Assembly: GCA_902702965.1 (NCBI GenBank)
Contig: CACRXP010000010.1
Location: 546,948-610,947 of the forward strand
Direction of reading: 5' to 3'
Origin: Spirometra erinaceieuropaei
Taxonomy: Eukaryota > Platyhelminthes > Cestoda > Diphyllobothriidea > Diphyllobothriidae
Length of the DNA: 64,000 nucleotides
In this document: piece after piece, positions 23,913 to 35,304 of the stretch
How positions within the stretch are numbered: position 1 is the first letter of the stretch
Layout of the letters: each line of letters starts with the position of its first letter
Notes under the pieces: model-generated
Databases searched by the model: none
Told to the model about the DNA's origin: nothing
What the model saw: only the letters and a program-made list of their open reading frames with translations
Program-made: the position numbers and the translations under genes

Positions 23913-24569
23913 CGGTTGTTATTCTGATGTAAGCCTATGTGGCCATAAAATGGTGATCTCGAGTGCACACTGAGTGGAAAAAACTCCAAACCAACCATTT
24001 TACGACACCGGTATCTGTCAAGCAGGAAATAGCGTGGGCACAAGTGCGACACTTCAAATCTCCACCTTTAAGGTAGGACTGGTGATATGCGAGAGCATGG
24101 GTCAATAAAGGACACTTAGTCGTATCCGACGCCGCCTATCTGATGAGTACTGTCAAGAAACATGCCGCCATGACAAAGGAAAACCGGCTGAGAAACTTTC
24201 TTACAAGTTGGGTACTTGACAAAATCCAAAACTTCAGAACTTTTGAGAAAGACGCAAAACCCTGCGAGTACTGGCAGGCCCGCTACCTTTATTTCTGTAA
24301 GTCTTATAATTTCAGGATTTGCGTTTGAGGAGGCTAAAGTTACTGAAGGTAAAATTACTGAGTTAAATGTTATTGTATCATATTCTCTCGGTAATTTTTT
24401 TGTTCGAAGTTCCATGTTTTTGTATTTGATAGGGCTGTTGTAATGCATGATGCATTTGACCTCGATGACATTGCGCAATATACCTCTCCAAACTTTACGA
24501 TGTGCTGGGCCAGGTTTAGGGAACTCTAGTCCACGCGACGGATACCGACTAATTTTGTGGCAGTTTGAG
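23913..24569. other. Unassigned DNA between SINE-like copies
   Basis: A minus-strand frame of 185 codons covers 24116-24673, but its 5' part is antisense to the SINE-like repeat and I see no motif in the rest. I do not call it a gene. Confidence 0.35.
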
Positions 24570-24960
24570 CATCGATTTCGATGATGTCCACCGTGTGCCC
24601 CACAGCAGCAGCGGTGGGAGCAAGGACGGTGACTTGCGCAGGGGTTTATAGTGCCAGTAGACTTGCGCTGCATCTACCTACACTCTCTCCTCCTCCCCCG
24701 CCTGAGCTCGGCGTCAAGACAGAGTCAAGAAGACCGGAGACGAGGAAGGCCGCAGGTAGATGGTTAGGACGGATCCTCACCTTGGCGTTCCATCACACTC
24801 CCTGGTCCACACAACAAATAACCAGGATTTCAACCAACACAACAGAGATTGGAGGCTGGCACGGCCGAAGCCGCACCTAGGCGTGCCGTCGACGCCTGGC
24901 TCGGATCCTGCACTGTGGTGGGAGTGCCATAAAGGTCACATTAAAAAGGAGCCATTGTAG
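24570..24960 (+). repeat. SINE-like repeat, near-full copy
   Basis: This is the clearest copy: GATGATGTCCACCGTGTGCC, GGTGGGAGCAAGGACGGTGA, TTTATAGTGCCAGTAGACTT, GCATCTACCTACACTCTCTCC, CGTCAAGACAGAGTCAAGAAG, GGCCGCAGGTAGATGG, CTTGGCGTTCCATCACACTCC and CCAACACAACAGAGATTGG. The tail near 24895-24960 is G+C-rich and ends with AAAGGAGCCATTGTAGC. No protein is predicted. It is not visibly tRNA-derived at its 5' end. Confidence 0.65.
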
Positions 24961-24969
24961 CCTGACTCT

Positions 24970-25612
24970 CAGACCCCCACCAGTCGTTGGCAACCTTCCA
25001 AACCACGGCTTTTAGCGCACCGTGATAGCTTCAAGCGCGTCAGATTGTTTATAGTGAGGAGGAAGTGCGCTGAGTCGTCGAGTTTACTCTTCCTTCCCAT
25101 TCCCACACCGCAGCCGCTGTCCGAGCCGGTCAGCAGACTGGAGTGGGAAATGGGCGCGGTGGCTGGCATGGTCGACTGACCATGACTGCGCGCGCCACGT
25201 GCACGACCTGACCCCCCATACACACACACCCACCAGGATTTCGCACAACGGGGGTTGAACGGCGTGTCTCTCACTTGCGTGAGAGGGCCGTGGTAGGTGC
25301 TGTTTTAGCCCGTCACCCAGCCCACCAGTGCGCCACTCCGCACAACACACGCACCCAACGGGACGAACTTCGTGGACCGAGTGGGGGCGTCAATCAGCAA
25401 CTTTCCTATCCACGACGCTTGACGTGTCGGGATAGTCTCAGACTCAAATCACCCGTGCAGCCGAAGCCGCATGGCGAACGATTCGAGATGCACATTTTCC
25501 ACTTGCGTGGGAGGTGGCAGTTGGATGCTTGCGGTGTGTGAGTGTTGTTGTGTAGTGGTAGTGGTGGAGGCAGGGAGGGAGGGTGTTATGGTGTGGTGTA
25601 GCCGGCGGTTGT
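24970..25612 (-). other. Probable 3' non-coding region of the zinc-finger LINE
   Basis: This G+C-rich DNA lies directly downstream, on the minus strand, of the stop that ends the zinc-finger frame. It has several open frames on both strands, but none has a recognisable motif. Placement and even composition suggest LINE 3' UTR. The exact 3' end of the element and a target duplication were not found. Confidence 0.4.
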
Positions 25613-26652
25613 CTACAGCAGGTCGTCGTGGATGCGCACGTGTCCGAGTAGGCCCATGCGATGCCTGAAAGTGCGAGGGCAGTGTGGGCAGTGGAGGCGA
25701 GCTTGGTAGGTATAGGTTGGTGCTCCAGGTGCTGGTTCGCCATTCTCCGTGCGATGAATTCGCAAGTGACCGACCAGGCCGAGGCGAGAGGTGAATCTGC
25801 TTGAACAGTGTGGGCAGGCGAAATCTGTGGTGTCGGTGTCATTTGCGATAACGGTGATGGGCGCAAAGGGTGAATAAGTGGGGATGGGGTTTGGCGTGGT
25901 GGGTGAGTCAGTATTGCGGTCAATTCCGCTCTCGTGAATGCGCATGTGGCCGAATAGACCCATGCGATGCGTGAAGGTGCGAGGGCAGTGTGGACAGTGG
26001 AGGCGAGTGCGGTGGGTGTAGGTTGGTGCTCCAGGCACTGGTTCGCCAGTCTCTGTGCGATGGATTCGCGAGTGACTGACCAGACCGATGTGTGAGGTGC
26101 AGGTGCGGTCGCAGTGAGGGCAGGTGTAGTCTGGTCCTCACCCCTGGAGTCGGAGGTTGGAGGGATGGGGTCTGTTGTTGTGTTATGGATGTGTGTGATG
26201 CTGGTGTGAGTGACGGCCACCAGAGCGGCCGTGGCTTGTGCAGTGGGGCAGGAGGAAGAGGCGGGGGAAGAGGAGTAGGAGGGGGAAGAGGAGGAGGAGG
26301 GGGAAGAGCGGGAGGAGGGGGGAGGAGGAGGGGGAGGAGGAGGAGGAAGAAGAGGAGGAGGGGGAGGACGGAGGTGGTGGTTCAGAAGAATTGCCAGAGT
26401 TAGTTGGCGGCGGAGAGGACGAGGCAGAGGCGGGCGGAGGAGCGGCAGTTGGTGCGGTATGGAAATGCAGTTGGTCCGAAAGTGTCCAGTGAGTCCATTT
26501 CGTGCCCACAATGTCCGTTGACACTGAAGACACGTTGGAAGCGGTTGTGCGTCGGCGTTGCGGACTGGGCGTAGCTGTGATTTGCGTGCTTCGCGTTTCA
26601 CTTTCGCGGCGGCGATTCGGTTGGCCTCATAGATCGCAGCGCCTGTCTTCAC
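25613..26652 (-). pseudogene. C2H2 zinc-finger C-terminus of the LINE
   Basis: Five fingers can be followed, in order. First a C-x2-C...H...C type (TCLQCQRTLWARNGLTGHF). Then four C-x2-C-x12-H-x3-H fingers: TCPHCDRTCTSHIGLVSHS, HCPHCPRTFTHRMGLFGHM, ACPHCSSRFTSRLGLVGHL and HCPHCPRTFRHRMGLLGHV, separated by linkers like RIHRTETGEP and GAPTYT. The last ends in RIHDDLL and a stop. The first finger and the last three are in frames that do not agree, because indels occurred around the proline/serine-coding tract at 26240-26420. The fingers presumably served element RNA or DNA binding; that role is inference. Confidence 0.75.
26240..26420. repeat. Purine-rich GGA/GAA low-complexity tract
   Basis: The plus strand is nearly all purine (GGAGGA, GGGGAAGAG, GAAGAAGAGG). 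The minus strand reads as a Pro/Ser-rich linker between the first and second fingers. It is the likely site of replication slippage that broke the reading frame. Confidence 0.9.
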
Positions 26653-27056
26653 TTTCCTCCTCCAGGTCGGTCGATCGCGAGTGAGTTCTTCCCAGGTGGT
26701 CGTGTTAATTTGCAGATGCTTCAGAGAGGACTTCAGAGTATCCTTATATTGACGAATTTAGCCTCTTTGGCGGCGAGAGCCCGTGGGGACGACTCCGTAG
26801 AAGAGTCGTTTGGGTAGTCGCTCTTCGTCCATGCGCACCAGGTGGCCGCTCCAGCGCAACTGTGTTTGTCTCAGCATGGTGTAGATGCTGAGGATTCCCG
26901 TCCGTTCCAGCACATTAGTATCGGGGATTCGATCCTGCCAGTTCAGCCTCAGGATGCGACGGAGACAACTGAGGTGAAAGTGGTTCAGTCGTCACGCGTG
27001 GAGTTACAGTCCGGAACACTATCACGGCCAGGATGCACGTGGTGACAACTTTATGC

Positions 27057-27457
27057 CTCCTAGCTCCGCCATCTCCTGAACCCCCTGCATTTTACATTTA
27101 ACAAGTTCCGTGGGACACGGGCCCAAGGCGGTAAAGAATCCGCCAAAAAATCCCGACAGGGCATGTTGAAAGGCAAAAAGATGCTTGAAGGAGCCGGTTT
27201 TCATTGCCCATGATACCACTACTTGACAAAATGTTAGGGCGCAAAACTTGCGGCGTTTTCGGCAATATTTGCAATTAGAGCCGGAATGATTCCAGCATAA
27301 AGGCCTCTTGAAAGCCCATCTTTTATCCAAGTCAACTGAAGACATAAGCAGGAGTTTTTGTAATGCCCGGGGAATGCTTGCATCTTGACTTTCACCGTAT
27401 CCAATGGTTGTCCGACACACACAATAGCGAACCCGCCATTAACACCCGCCGACTACT
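27057..27457 (-). pseudogene. Mitochondrial ornithine carrier-like (SLC25A15-type) fragment, frameshifted
   Basis: The minus strand encodes AGVNGGFAIVCVGQPLDTVK, KMQAFPGHYKN, GLYAGIIPALIANIAENAA, then in another frame TFCQVVVSWAMK, HALSGFFGGFFTALG and PCPTELVKCKMQGVQEM. Two SLC25 signatures are intact (QPLDTVK and CPTELVK). The pieces correspond to the first repeat and the start of the second in ornithine carriers, inner-membrane exchangers of ornithine and citrulline. A frameshift lies near 27240, both ends are missing, and the piece of about 130 codons has no intron. Its 3' side joins the LINE directly (...AELGG then LINE). It is best read as a retrocopied fragment; a genuine exon with an assembly error is the alternative. 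Confidence 0.8.
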
Positions 27458-28215
27458 TAAGGCCCACGACTCACTGCCATGCTTAAGCGGGCCGTTTTGA
27501 GCCAGGTTTTGAGCTGTTAACCACTTGAACCCCTTTAGACTGACGGCGGTATCAATTTAAAAGTAACGATTGTGAAATTGGTGTGCCTATAATGCTACAG
27601 TTGTCTGTCTTGTGTAACTTGAGACATTTGTTTGATGTTGGTGTGTCTTGAGGAAGCCAGCGTACTTCGTTTGAAGAAGAATCGATCATCGTAAATTTAG
27701 CTCGTCTTGTGTACTCATGGTCTAGCGCATATGGATAAGTGTGGCGATACAAATCGGTAGTCGGTGGACATTTGCTAAAAACAACCAAGTGTGGTATGAC
27801 ACAGGAGTGAAGACCCCCGCAATATAGGGTACCTGCTCCCGTGTCCTGGCCTTAAACTCAACTACAGAATTAACCCCATCCCAAATCTCCCTGAAATTTA
27901 GCGTAGGACCAAATGCCTTACGGGAAGGAGCTTCTTATTTCCGAGTTTCACCCAAAATTTCCCACAGACACCGTCGATTTGGAATATCCTATCATTCTTA
28001 CACAGTTCATTAGCAGAAACCCCGCCACAAGTTAAGTAATACTGCCAATCTCTTAAAACTAAAAGTCCTTAATCCAGAAGTATGCCTTCGGCACACAATT
28101 CTGCTTGAGGACATTTTAGTGCGTCCACTGTTTGAAGATAAATTAACTGATTTCACGATGGCATTCAATTGTGGCTCAACACTCTGTATGTTATTGTAGC
28201 ATGATGTTTGGTTGT
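27458..28215. other. Unassigned DNA
   Basis: No coding signal or repeat recognised. The frame at 27552-27788 has no motif. Confidence 0.35.
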
Positions 28216-28545
28216 GTGGAAAGCTGGTGTGGCACGCGTTAGCGGACTAGTTGGACCTGTCAGGCCTCCGCGCCTAATCCCACACCAGATGAATAATCAA
28301 CTCGGATGGTGTACTGGTGCCGGGAGGTGGAAGAGAAAGTGAATTTCATTCGGCGCACATTCTCACCTTGGACAAGGTGACACGCACTTAAATTGTATTT
28401 ATGTGCCAAAAGCCGTGACCTTGATGGATGCCAACTGACGAATAACTCTGGACGCAGTGGCTCCTTCTTATCACGGACTTAACGGCACTTCTACTCGGCC
28501 AGGGTGTAGACCGTCCCTCTGCTTTTTTTGGAAAAATCTTGACCC
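28216..28545 (+). repeat. tRNA-related SINE, head and body
   Basis: The start folds back as CTGGTGTGG ... CCCACACCAG (28222-28289). It encloses an A-box-like TGGCACGCGTTAGCGG and a degraded B-box position CGCCTAATCC, as expected for a SINE head derived from a tRNA. The body continues with GGTGCCGGGAGGTGG, ACCTTGGACAAGGTGACACG and CGTGACCTTGATGGATGCC. No second copy lies in the window, so the SINE call rests on the head structure alone. Confidence 0.4.
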
Positions 28546-28559
28546 TTTGTCCCCGGACC

Positions 28560-28730
28560 AGACGCGTGTGGATACCGCAGGTGGCTGTTAAGTCCTGTTA
28601 ACCACTGCGCCCAATGCCGCTTCTGACCTTTCTGACTCAGCCTTGACAACGTGCTCGGGAGGGTGAGGGAAAGATAGAGTGAGGCCGATGCAACGCAATC
28701 CCACTACCACTATAAATTAATGTACATAGA
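28560..28730 (-). repeat. SINE-like repeat, diverged antisense copy
   Basis: Minus-strand reading gives TTTATAGTGGTAGTGGGATT, GCATCGGCCTCACTCTATC, CCGAGCACGTTGTCAAGGC and AGCCACCTGCGG. This is the order of the repeat at 24.57 kb. Divergence is high, and the ends are uncertain. Confidence 0.4.
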
Positions 28731-28750
28731 TGCCGCCGTCTTTACGCCTA

Positions 28751-30030
28751 CAGTACGTGAACTATCTCATGTAATCTGATAAAGGACACTGATGCGAGAG
28801 TTTCTGTACGTCGTTAACTTTGCGCATTTTGTTCGCCCATCCACAGCCTTCAATAAGATATCCTTTTCTTGTGCAGAAATCGTGTTTACGTAATTATATC
28901 AAGTAAAATATCAGTAAATTTAGCGAAAACCAATATTGGAATATAGTTGTGCACTTTTCTTTGCTAATACATGTCCTAGACTCCACTTACGCATCTCAGT
29001 GACTTTTTCATTGAAAGGATAGCAATTCGCCCTAGAGAGTTTTAATAAACAGATTTTGCCGAAAATGAAAAAAATTATTTTATGTCCGACGTTAACCGTG
29101 GTATTCAACAGTCATTTTTCTTGAAAATGAAGTTTGATCTTTGAATGAGTCTTTACATGTGACCCAAACGACCACCGTCGTGAAAAGTAGCGCCCAGACA
29201 CTTACTAATTCGGTTAATGCCTTCAAGGATAATCTCATTTTAAAGCTCTCAACAGACAAGTAATTCAGAATCTGTCTTTATGAACGAGCGGGTGAAAACA
29301 CTAAAAATCGTGAAATATTTATCAGAATTTTGAGGTTTGTCTGAAACTCAATGTAATCTAAAACGAACAAAAAGTGTAAATTAATTTAACAGAAGAAAAA
29401 CTCTCTCCATAAGCAAAAAACGGTACGTTTACGGTCACGCTTGTCAGTTCTATATACATTTATGAGACACCGACTGCCCATATAACATGTCACCTTATGA
29501 AGAATTTTGTTCCTACGACGTCCCCATCGGTAAAATCAAACATAATGAAGCTTTTCTTGTTGAACCCCATCTCATTTACTTTAAAATGGTCAGAAATAAC
29601 ATAAATCCCAGGAAAACTGTTTTGGAATCTACATTTAGACTCTAGGCGGTTAACAAATTGGCATATATGAAATCATATTAATTAATAAACGACATTTAGA
29701 TGTAAACTTCACCGAAACACTATTATTAAAAATTATTTTATTTTACTTTCATATTTACTACGTTTTTGGAATGAGAATACATTCTATACATTTAAAAACG
29801 AAGTTTGCTGAATTAGAGCTATTTCTGGCGTTTTCAGGATATTGCGCCTTTCTTAAAAAATCGGCATTCCTAAACAATGAAATACTACCTTTAATATTTA
29901 TTTTATGGCTTTAATTCTTTTAAATGTGCACTTAATTAATATAGCCGTTGGACTCTTGAAATGGTTTCGGTTTGCGAGCGATTGGCAGTGTGCAAATTTC
30001 GACACATTTCATGAGTTAGGTCACTAACTG
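28751..30030 (+). mobile_element. Foldback-like element with long unrelated interior
   Basis: Left end CAGTACGTGAACTATCTCATG after TA (28749-28750); right end CATGAGTTAGGTCACTAACTG before TA (30031-30032). These are family termini, but the 1280-bp interior is AT-rich and does not follow the arm landmarks of other copies. It could be a distinct element sharing ends, or two unrelated solo ends. The minus-strand frame at 28920-29108 shows no motif. Confidence 0.4.
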
Positions 30031-30032
30031 TA

Positions 30033-32772
30033 ACATGCCTTGGAGTAGACGGTGAACATGATCGGCAACAACAGTCGAAATATCATGCAAGTGAGACGAA
30101 ATTGTCCGTCTAATGGAAGTTATTGAACTGGCGTCCGAGTGAAATTTTAATGTAGTGAAAATCCTGTGAGGCCCTTCAGAGGATGAAGTCAGAAGCAAAG
30201 TTTAGTAAAGTGAACAGCAGAGCGGAAACTAGTTAAAAGAAAGGGAAGAGCTGTGAGATAATCACGTCGAGAGGGATAAGCGCAGTAGAGGAATAACATT
30301 CATTCATAACATTTGCTGACACACCGTTCAGCTTCAGTGACGTTGCAGCGACACCAAGCGCTTCGGCGAAGTCGAAAAAACCAGACGGCCATCAATTGAC
30401 ATTGTCCATAACAGAATTCAAGAATAGGCCACCGTTGGAAAGCAGGGCGGTAAATCTACGTCTAGGCCATAAGCATGGTTTACGGAGCCTCGGTCCAGAG
30501 AAAAGCGCACTCTGATACCGCCTCAGAAACACAACAGGAAAGACCTCTGCAATAGTCTATGATCCCCTGGTGAATTTGTCCCATCCTCTTCATAGACAGC
30601 CACAGGTACGCGAAGCCTCAGGACCGGTAACTATCTTATCACTCTACGCTTGCTCAGTCACCACAAGGAACCAGGGTAACAGAGCGCTGGCGTATGTATG
30701 TACTTCAGCAAGAAAATTCTCCAAACTGAATTGTCCACCTCCCCCACGGAGTGCGCAGGAGAGAGTGATAGGTGCTGATTATTTAGTCACAAAAGTCTGA
30801 GCGATGTTCAAAGTGTTTAAGCCGGCGAGTGACCTCGGTCCAGTTGTCGACAGTGAAACCACACTCGCATACCGAGCAGATGCACTCAGTCAAAAAACAC
30901 ATTACTAACTTGGAAAAAGGTGATAAGTTTTCCCAGTGTCCTTTAATTTTGAAAACTGCTTTTTGGAGATTGCCACCTCCGTTTTCGCCGCCAGGTCTGG
31001 CAGACTCTGCGGAGATTTTCCGAGGTGAGAGGAGGTGGGTAGCGTGGTGAAACCAAGTTCAAAACGCCTTGACCGGCACCCATTAAAATCTCAGGCCGAA
31101 CCACCATGCTTTGGGCAACTGAGTCAGCTGAAGCATTCTCTCACTTGCCTCGCGAACTAGTACATCAATAATGAACCCTCCCTTCCGCCTTCCTGTCTCT
31201 TGATTTGCAAGGTGACAACGGGTTCTCGGGTTCAGAGCCTAGGTGTATTGTACTGACGTCGTTTTGCAACGTCAGAGCGTTTTGTATTTGATAAGTTGGA
31301 TGCGTATGAAGAGTGAACTTTCGTGTGTCTACTAACGCAAACATGGTTTGTCCCATGGACGTTGCCGCTCTCGGCACTGCGCGTCGGTCTGTTTTCTTGA
31401 TTCGGGTTATATAACTTTAAACTAGTTAAAAGGTAATCAGCCTGTCTGGCCGTATGACCGGTATGAAAATTCTGAATTGGCAGGTCTGTTGACAAACAGC
31501 CGCCCCCAATCACCCACGTTGAACACCCCCTCGCTGTTTTCATATGGAAGGCCGAGCAAAATTGACCAGAATATGGTTTTTTAAAGTTGTGCCCACAATT
31601 CAGGTCATTCAAACAACCGATATCCGTTAGATAACCACGGCAAGGCAGCTGGCAGCCGCTTCGTACGGCTGAAATTGTACTGACTGTCAGTTGAAGCTGA
31701 CGCGTAGATGTCGAGAGCATAGCTCTTCAGTAGTATGTCCGCCGGCTGATCATTGTTCGGTTTCAAGGTAAGCAGCGCAAACCTCGTTCTTTACCAGAAG
31801 GCGATCTTGATTGCCCAGTAACTTCAGTTGGGGATTTAGGCTTATGATGTGAATTGCGCGTCGTCAAACATAGGGCACCAGGGATGAGGATCGTTCACGA
31901 CTGCCAGTAACCAGGTTTAACTATCTGACCCCGACTGAATATTCCAACCCATAAATTACTTGCTCGTTCTGACGGACGTGAGTTGCCCTGCTTGTCATTT
32001 TCAACGTAATAGTGAATTCGGACATGTTCCCTAGACTTGTCTCGTGGTTATGAGTACAGGTAGACCTACTTCACGTTCTCCTACTGCTCATGTGTTTTTG
32101 TCTTTTGTAACACTTAAGCTGAAGTAACGATTGTAAAAAAGCGGTACATACGAGCTGGTTTTGGTAACGGATAATAATCGCTGTGCTGAAATATTGTGAT
32201 CAGGTTTTGTGGCAATCGGGGCAAAATTGTTATCTTATTTTCGCTGGCGTTTCTATTGTTGTCGATTCCTGACTGTCTTTGGAGTGAGTGTTACTGACGA
32301 TCAATCTTGATCCTAAGTTTAACTCATCGTCTTTCCTACATCAGAAGATCTCGATGTCGGACGTCCAATTCCACGTTATCTACTGGCACGCATTATCCGA
32401 CTGACTCGGAGGCGGTTGCCATGTTGATTACTGGAATTTCACCAAGTTCGTGAGCAAAACATGCTTGAACTCCCAGTCTTTTATTTTGGCGCTTAAAATT
32501 CGTCCATCCGATCATCCTTAATGCCGTCCCTGGATTTACGATCCACTCGGTAAATTGCTCAGGAAAATATAGACTACTGAGCGGCCGCGTTTGCCTAACT
32601 CCGCGTTAAACCCAACTGTTGATATGCTTGATTCTACAGGTGAGAAAATAAGTTTTGCTAATCGAAAAGTTATGTAGGTCGACCTGAAAATGCCATAAGT
32701 CAATTCAAACAACCCGGCCTCTGTTTGAATATGTACGTCTAATTGATGATTTGCTTTATTGCCGTTCTTCAG
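30033..32772. other. Mixed-composition region, no gene supported
   Basis: Moderate G+C with frames on both strands, the longest 162 codons on the minus strand at 31232-31720. None has a motif or convincing borders. It could be an old retroelement too decayed for me to name. Confidence 0.3.
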
Positions 32773-33040
32773 CCTCCTGCACCCTCCCTACAGTGACTCC
32801 TATCAGGTTTTCCGCCTGCTAACAATTAACCTCTTAAGAAGGTCGAACAGCAAGGCAGTCTTTGTAATTAGCGACCCTCTCAAACCTGCTCAGGACGAAG
32901 GCGTCAGTCCCACTCCGCCCCTCCACTTCAAAGTTGAGCCGGAAGCACATAAAGCTACGCTGGTGCTTCTCCTGCATAGACTACAGACGTCTCCTATCCA
33001 GTCTGACGCAGAAGATCTGGTTGACGTCCCAGCGGGATAG
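32773..33040 (+). CDS. Candidate terminal exon, unknown protein
   Basis: A good acceptor (TTGCTTTATTGCCGTTCTTCAG) opens a frame that runs to TAG at 33038-33040. The translation includes LLHPPYSDSYQVFRLL, SKAVFVISDPLKPAQDEG, PLHFKVEPEAHKATLVLLL and SPIQSDAEDLVDVPAG. Composition and lack of low-complexity sequence look coding, and the DNA is richer in G+C than its AT-rich downstream flank. I recognise no family; the acidic end fits a C-terminus. Upstream exons were not found with confidence, so a chance frame is still possible. Confidence 0.4.
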
Positions 33041-35304
33041 GATATTGATGACATCACGGAATGCTGTAATACTCTTTTAGGCCTAAATTTACTGCTTTAA
33101 TCAAATAGGACGTGCTGTAATCCACGGATGATTACAGTGTACTTACCCAAGAAATTTGTTGCTGCGCAGCTGGTCGGAAGCTGACATGGACATCTACAGC
33201 ATAATTCACTAAAGAATCGATAATTCGACATCGTGGAAGGCTCAAATGAGTCTTTTTGGTTTAGAGTGGTAGTTATAAACTCAGTGGATAAAGTCTTTCG
33301 AATAGACAGCGTTCAAGGTTGTATTTATCCCGGTTTAAGTAAAACCTTTTAAGATAAGGACGAATCGTACATCACATTTCGGCCTTTTGTTCTCTCCACC
33401 TACGTGTTACACAAATTTCGACATTTATCCAACATCAACATATGGTGTTCTACAAAATAGTTAGGGACTGTACGGTGTTACAATTTATAATCTAGGAATA
33501 AACCGTGATGGTATTTAGAACGACGTTTGATACTTTTCATCTGTTAAAATTTTGTTACGGCCAGGACGAATATATAGAAAAGAGCCACGGAATCAGATGA
33601 GAATTGCTTGACGAAATAAGCTGGGTCTCTTGATAAAACGGACTTATTTTTGTCAAGTAAATTGTAATTATACGGGCTCTTTACAATTTCAGTATACAGT
33701 AACCGGGCAGACATACTTTTTCTTTAGGGAGCGCCAGACTATTTATGACTATTATCATTTTTTAGGCTGAAAGCGGTAGATTTTTAGGACTTAACGGTCG
33801 AGACGTCATTGGTATTATTAATGGAATATGCACAGTACTTTTTGTCAAGTTGTATCGAAGCCATACTAATTTTACATAGTGAAATTTTGCCATTTTTGCA
33901 AATTTTAATACCTTCTGAGCATAACGTCGTTGATCGTCTTAGAACCCCAGCAGCTAACAAAGAAATCTTGTTGAATGCATTTGGCAAAAGCCATCCTTTA
34001 AATTTTCTTTGTCTCATCTTTTTGCAGTGAAACAACAACGTTGTCATGTGTTTATGCAACAATCACCTCATTAGGCTTAATTCGGTTAAAATATTTTAAA
34101 CCGTTGCCCAGTGTACTGTTCCGCTAAGTAAATGATGTACCTTCAAGGCGAAAATAGCACAGACCCAGAAAATGCAACACATTAAATTTTCTTTTTCCCG
34201 CAACCTTATATGAAAGTTGCTATGTGCGTAGAGCGTATTTTGGCTAAAGACAACCCCAGTATTCACTTGGTACAAAAACTATAATTCCTCATTAATCCTC
34301 CGGAAAATGTATAGAAACACGAAACCCCTATGTTTTAAACGACTCCTTTACTTACATAATCAATATGGATTAACATTTAGTGATTCCTTAATGTTGACAT
34401 TTAAAAGTCAAATCTTCGCTTGTTTTTGCGGCAATCACATGTGGGCATGAGCGATTTTACAGATATAATAAAAACGTGATAGAAAATAGAACACTCAACG
34501 AGGAGAAATTCGGCATGATATTTTCCGAGTGTTTAAATCAATTGGATGTTGCCAGAAAATCTGCTTTGCATTTGATAATTGTGTGAATAATTTTGGTCTC
34601 GAAAGATTCCTATTTATAGCTGTCAGTTGCACGGATTGCTTACTGATATTTTCTGCAAGTTAGGAAATCCGTTCAGAAATCCTACGCAAGCACTTTCCTG
34701 CTGCCCACATAAAATATACAGTATAAGATGACTATTGACATTAGTCTTGGTCAGCGGTTCAGTCAGGTTTCTAACATGTACAGTATTTGGAGACAAGTAC
34801 CTCATGTAAGGCGTGTAAGACATTTCGACTGAATCATTTGTGTCCAGTGACTCCCAAAATAAGCAGGGAAAGGTTGCAATTTAGGTCTTACAAAAGTAGA
34901 CATTAAATTTTAATATGCGCTAGCAATAAACAGAAACTGACAAATATAGTCGGAATTTATATCATTTTGACTTAGGGTAGACGCCCTAATTTTAAAGTTT
35001 AATGTCTAATCTATGCTTCAACTTTGATATGAAGTAGGTTAGTCACCCAGATTTTGGCAATTTGACTTTCAGTTTTATTGATAATGCAGTACGAAGTCTA
35101 GTCTGTCTACAAGGAAACGTGCAAAAGCCGAGGAAATACCGGTTGACGTCTTGCCCATTTGCTTCATTCTAATCAGGCCTTCAAACTATGTAGCATTATA
35201 GACACAGTGTTTTTGCAGTTATAAAATTAAATTATTAAAAATACAAAAATAATATAAAGGAAAATTTCGGGATCTGATTTGCTTCATCTAGCTTTATACA
35301 ATTA
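33041..35304. other. AT-rich DNA, nothing supported
   Basis: Frames at 33784-34062 (minus) and 33809-34030 (plus) overlap each other and have no motif. No repeats were recognised. It is consistent with 3' flank or intergenic DNA. Confidence 0.4.

Larger units (their letters stand above)
25613..27052 (-). mobile_element. Zinc-finger LINE, 5'-truncated copy (C-terminal coding part)
   Basis: On the minus strand the element starts abruptly near 27052 with a decayed segment ending in TV, then [68 protein letters not shown] and GAAIYEANRIAAAKVKREAR, followed by zinc fingers to the stop at 25613. This is the post-RT part of a non-LTR retrotransposon. It carries an early frameshift and stops (for example after RRQRG) and frame changes around the low-complexity tract. 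It is joined at its 5' side, in the same orientation, to a mitochondrial-carrier fragment. Confidence 0.8.

Noticed and set aside
24116..24673. 185-codon minus-strand frame
   Set aside because: Its first part is antisense to the SINE-like repeat and the rest shows no domain.
25444..26652. 402-codon minus-strand frame taken as a single protein
   Set aside because: Only its start follows the LINE frame; past the Pro/Ser tract it reads the finger region in a wrong frame.
31232..31720. 162-codon minus-strand frame
   Set aside because: No recognisable family, no splice support, and composition similar to non-coding neighbours.
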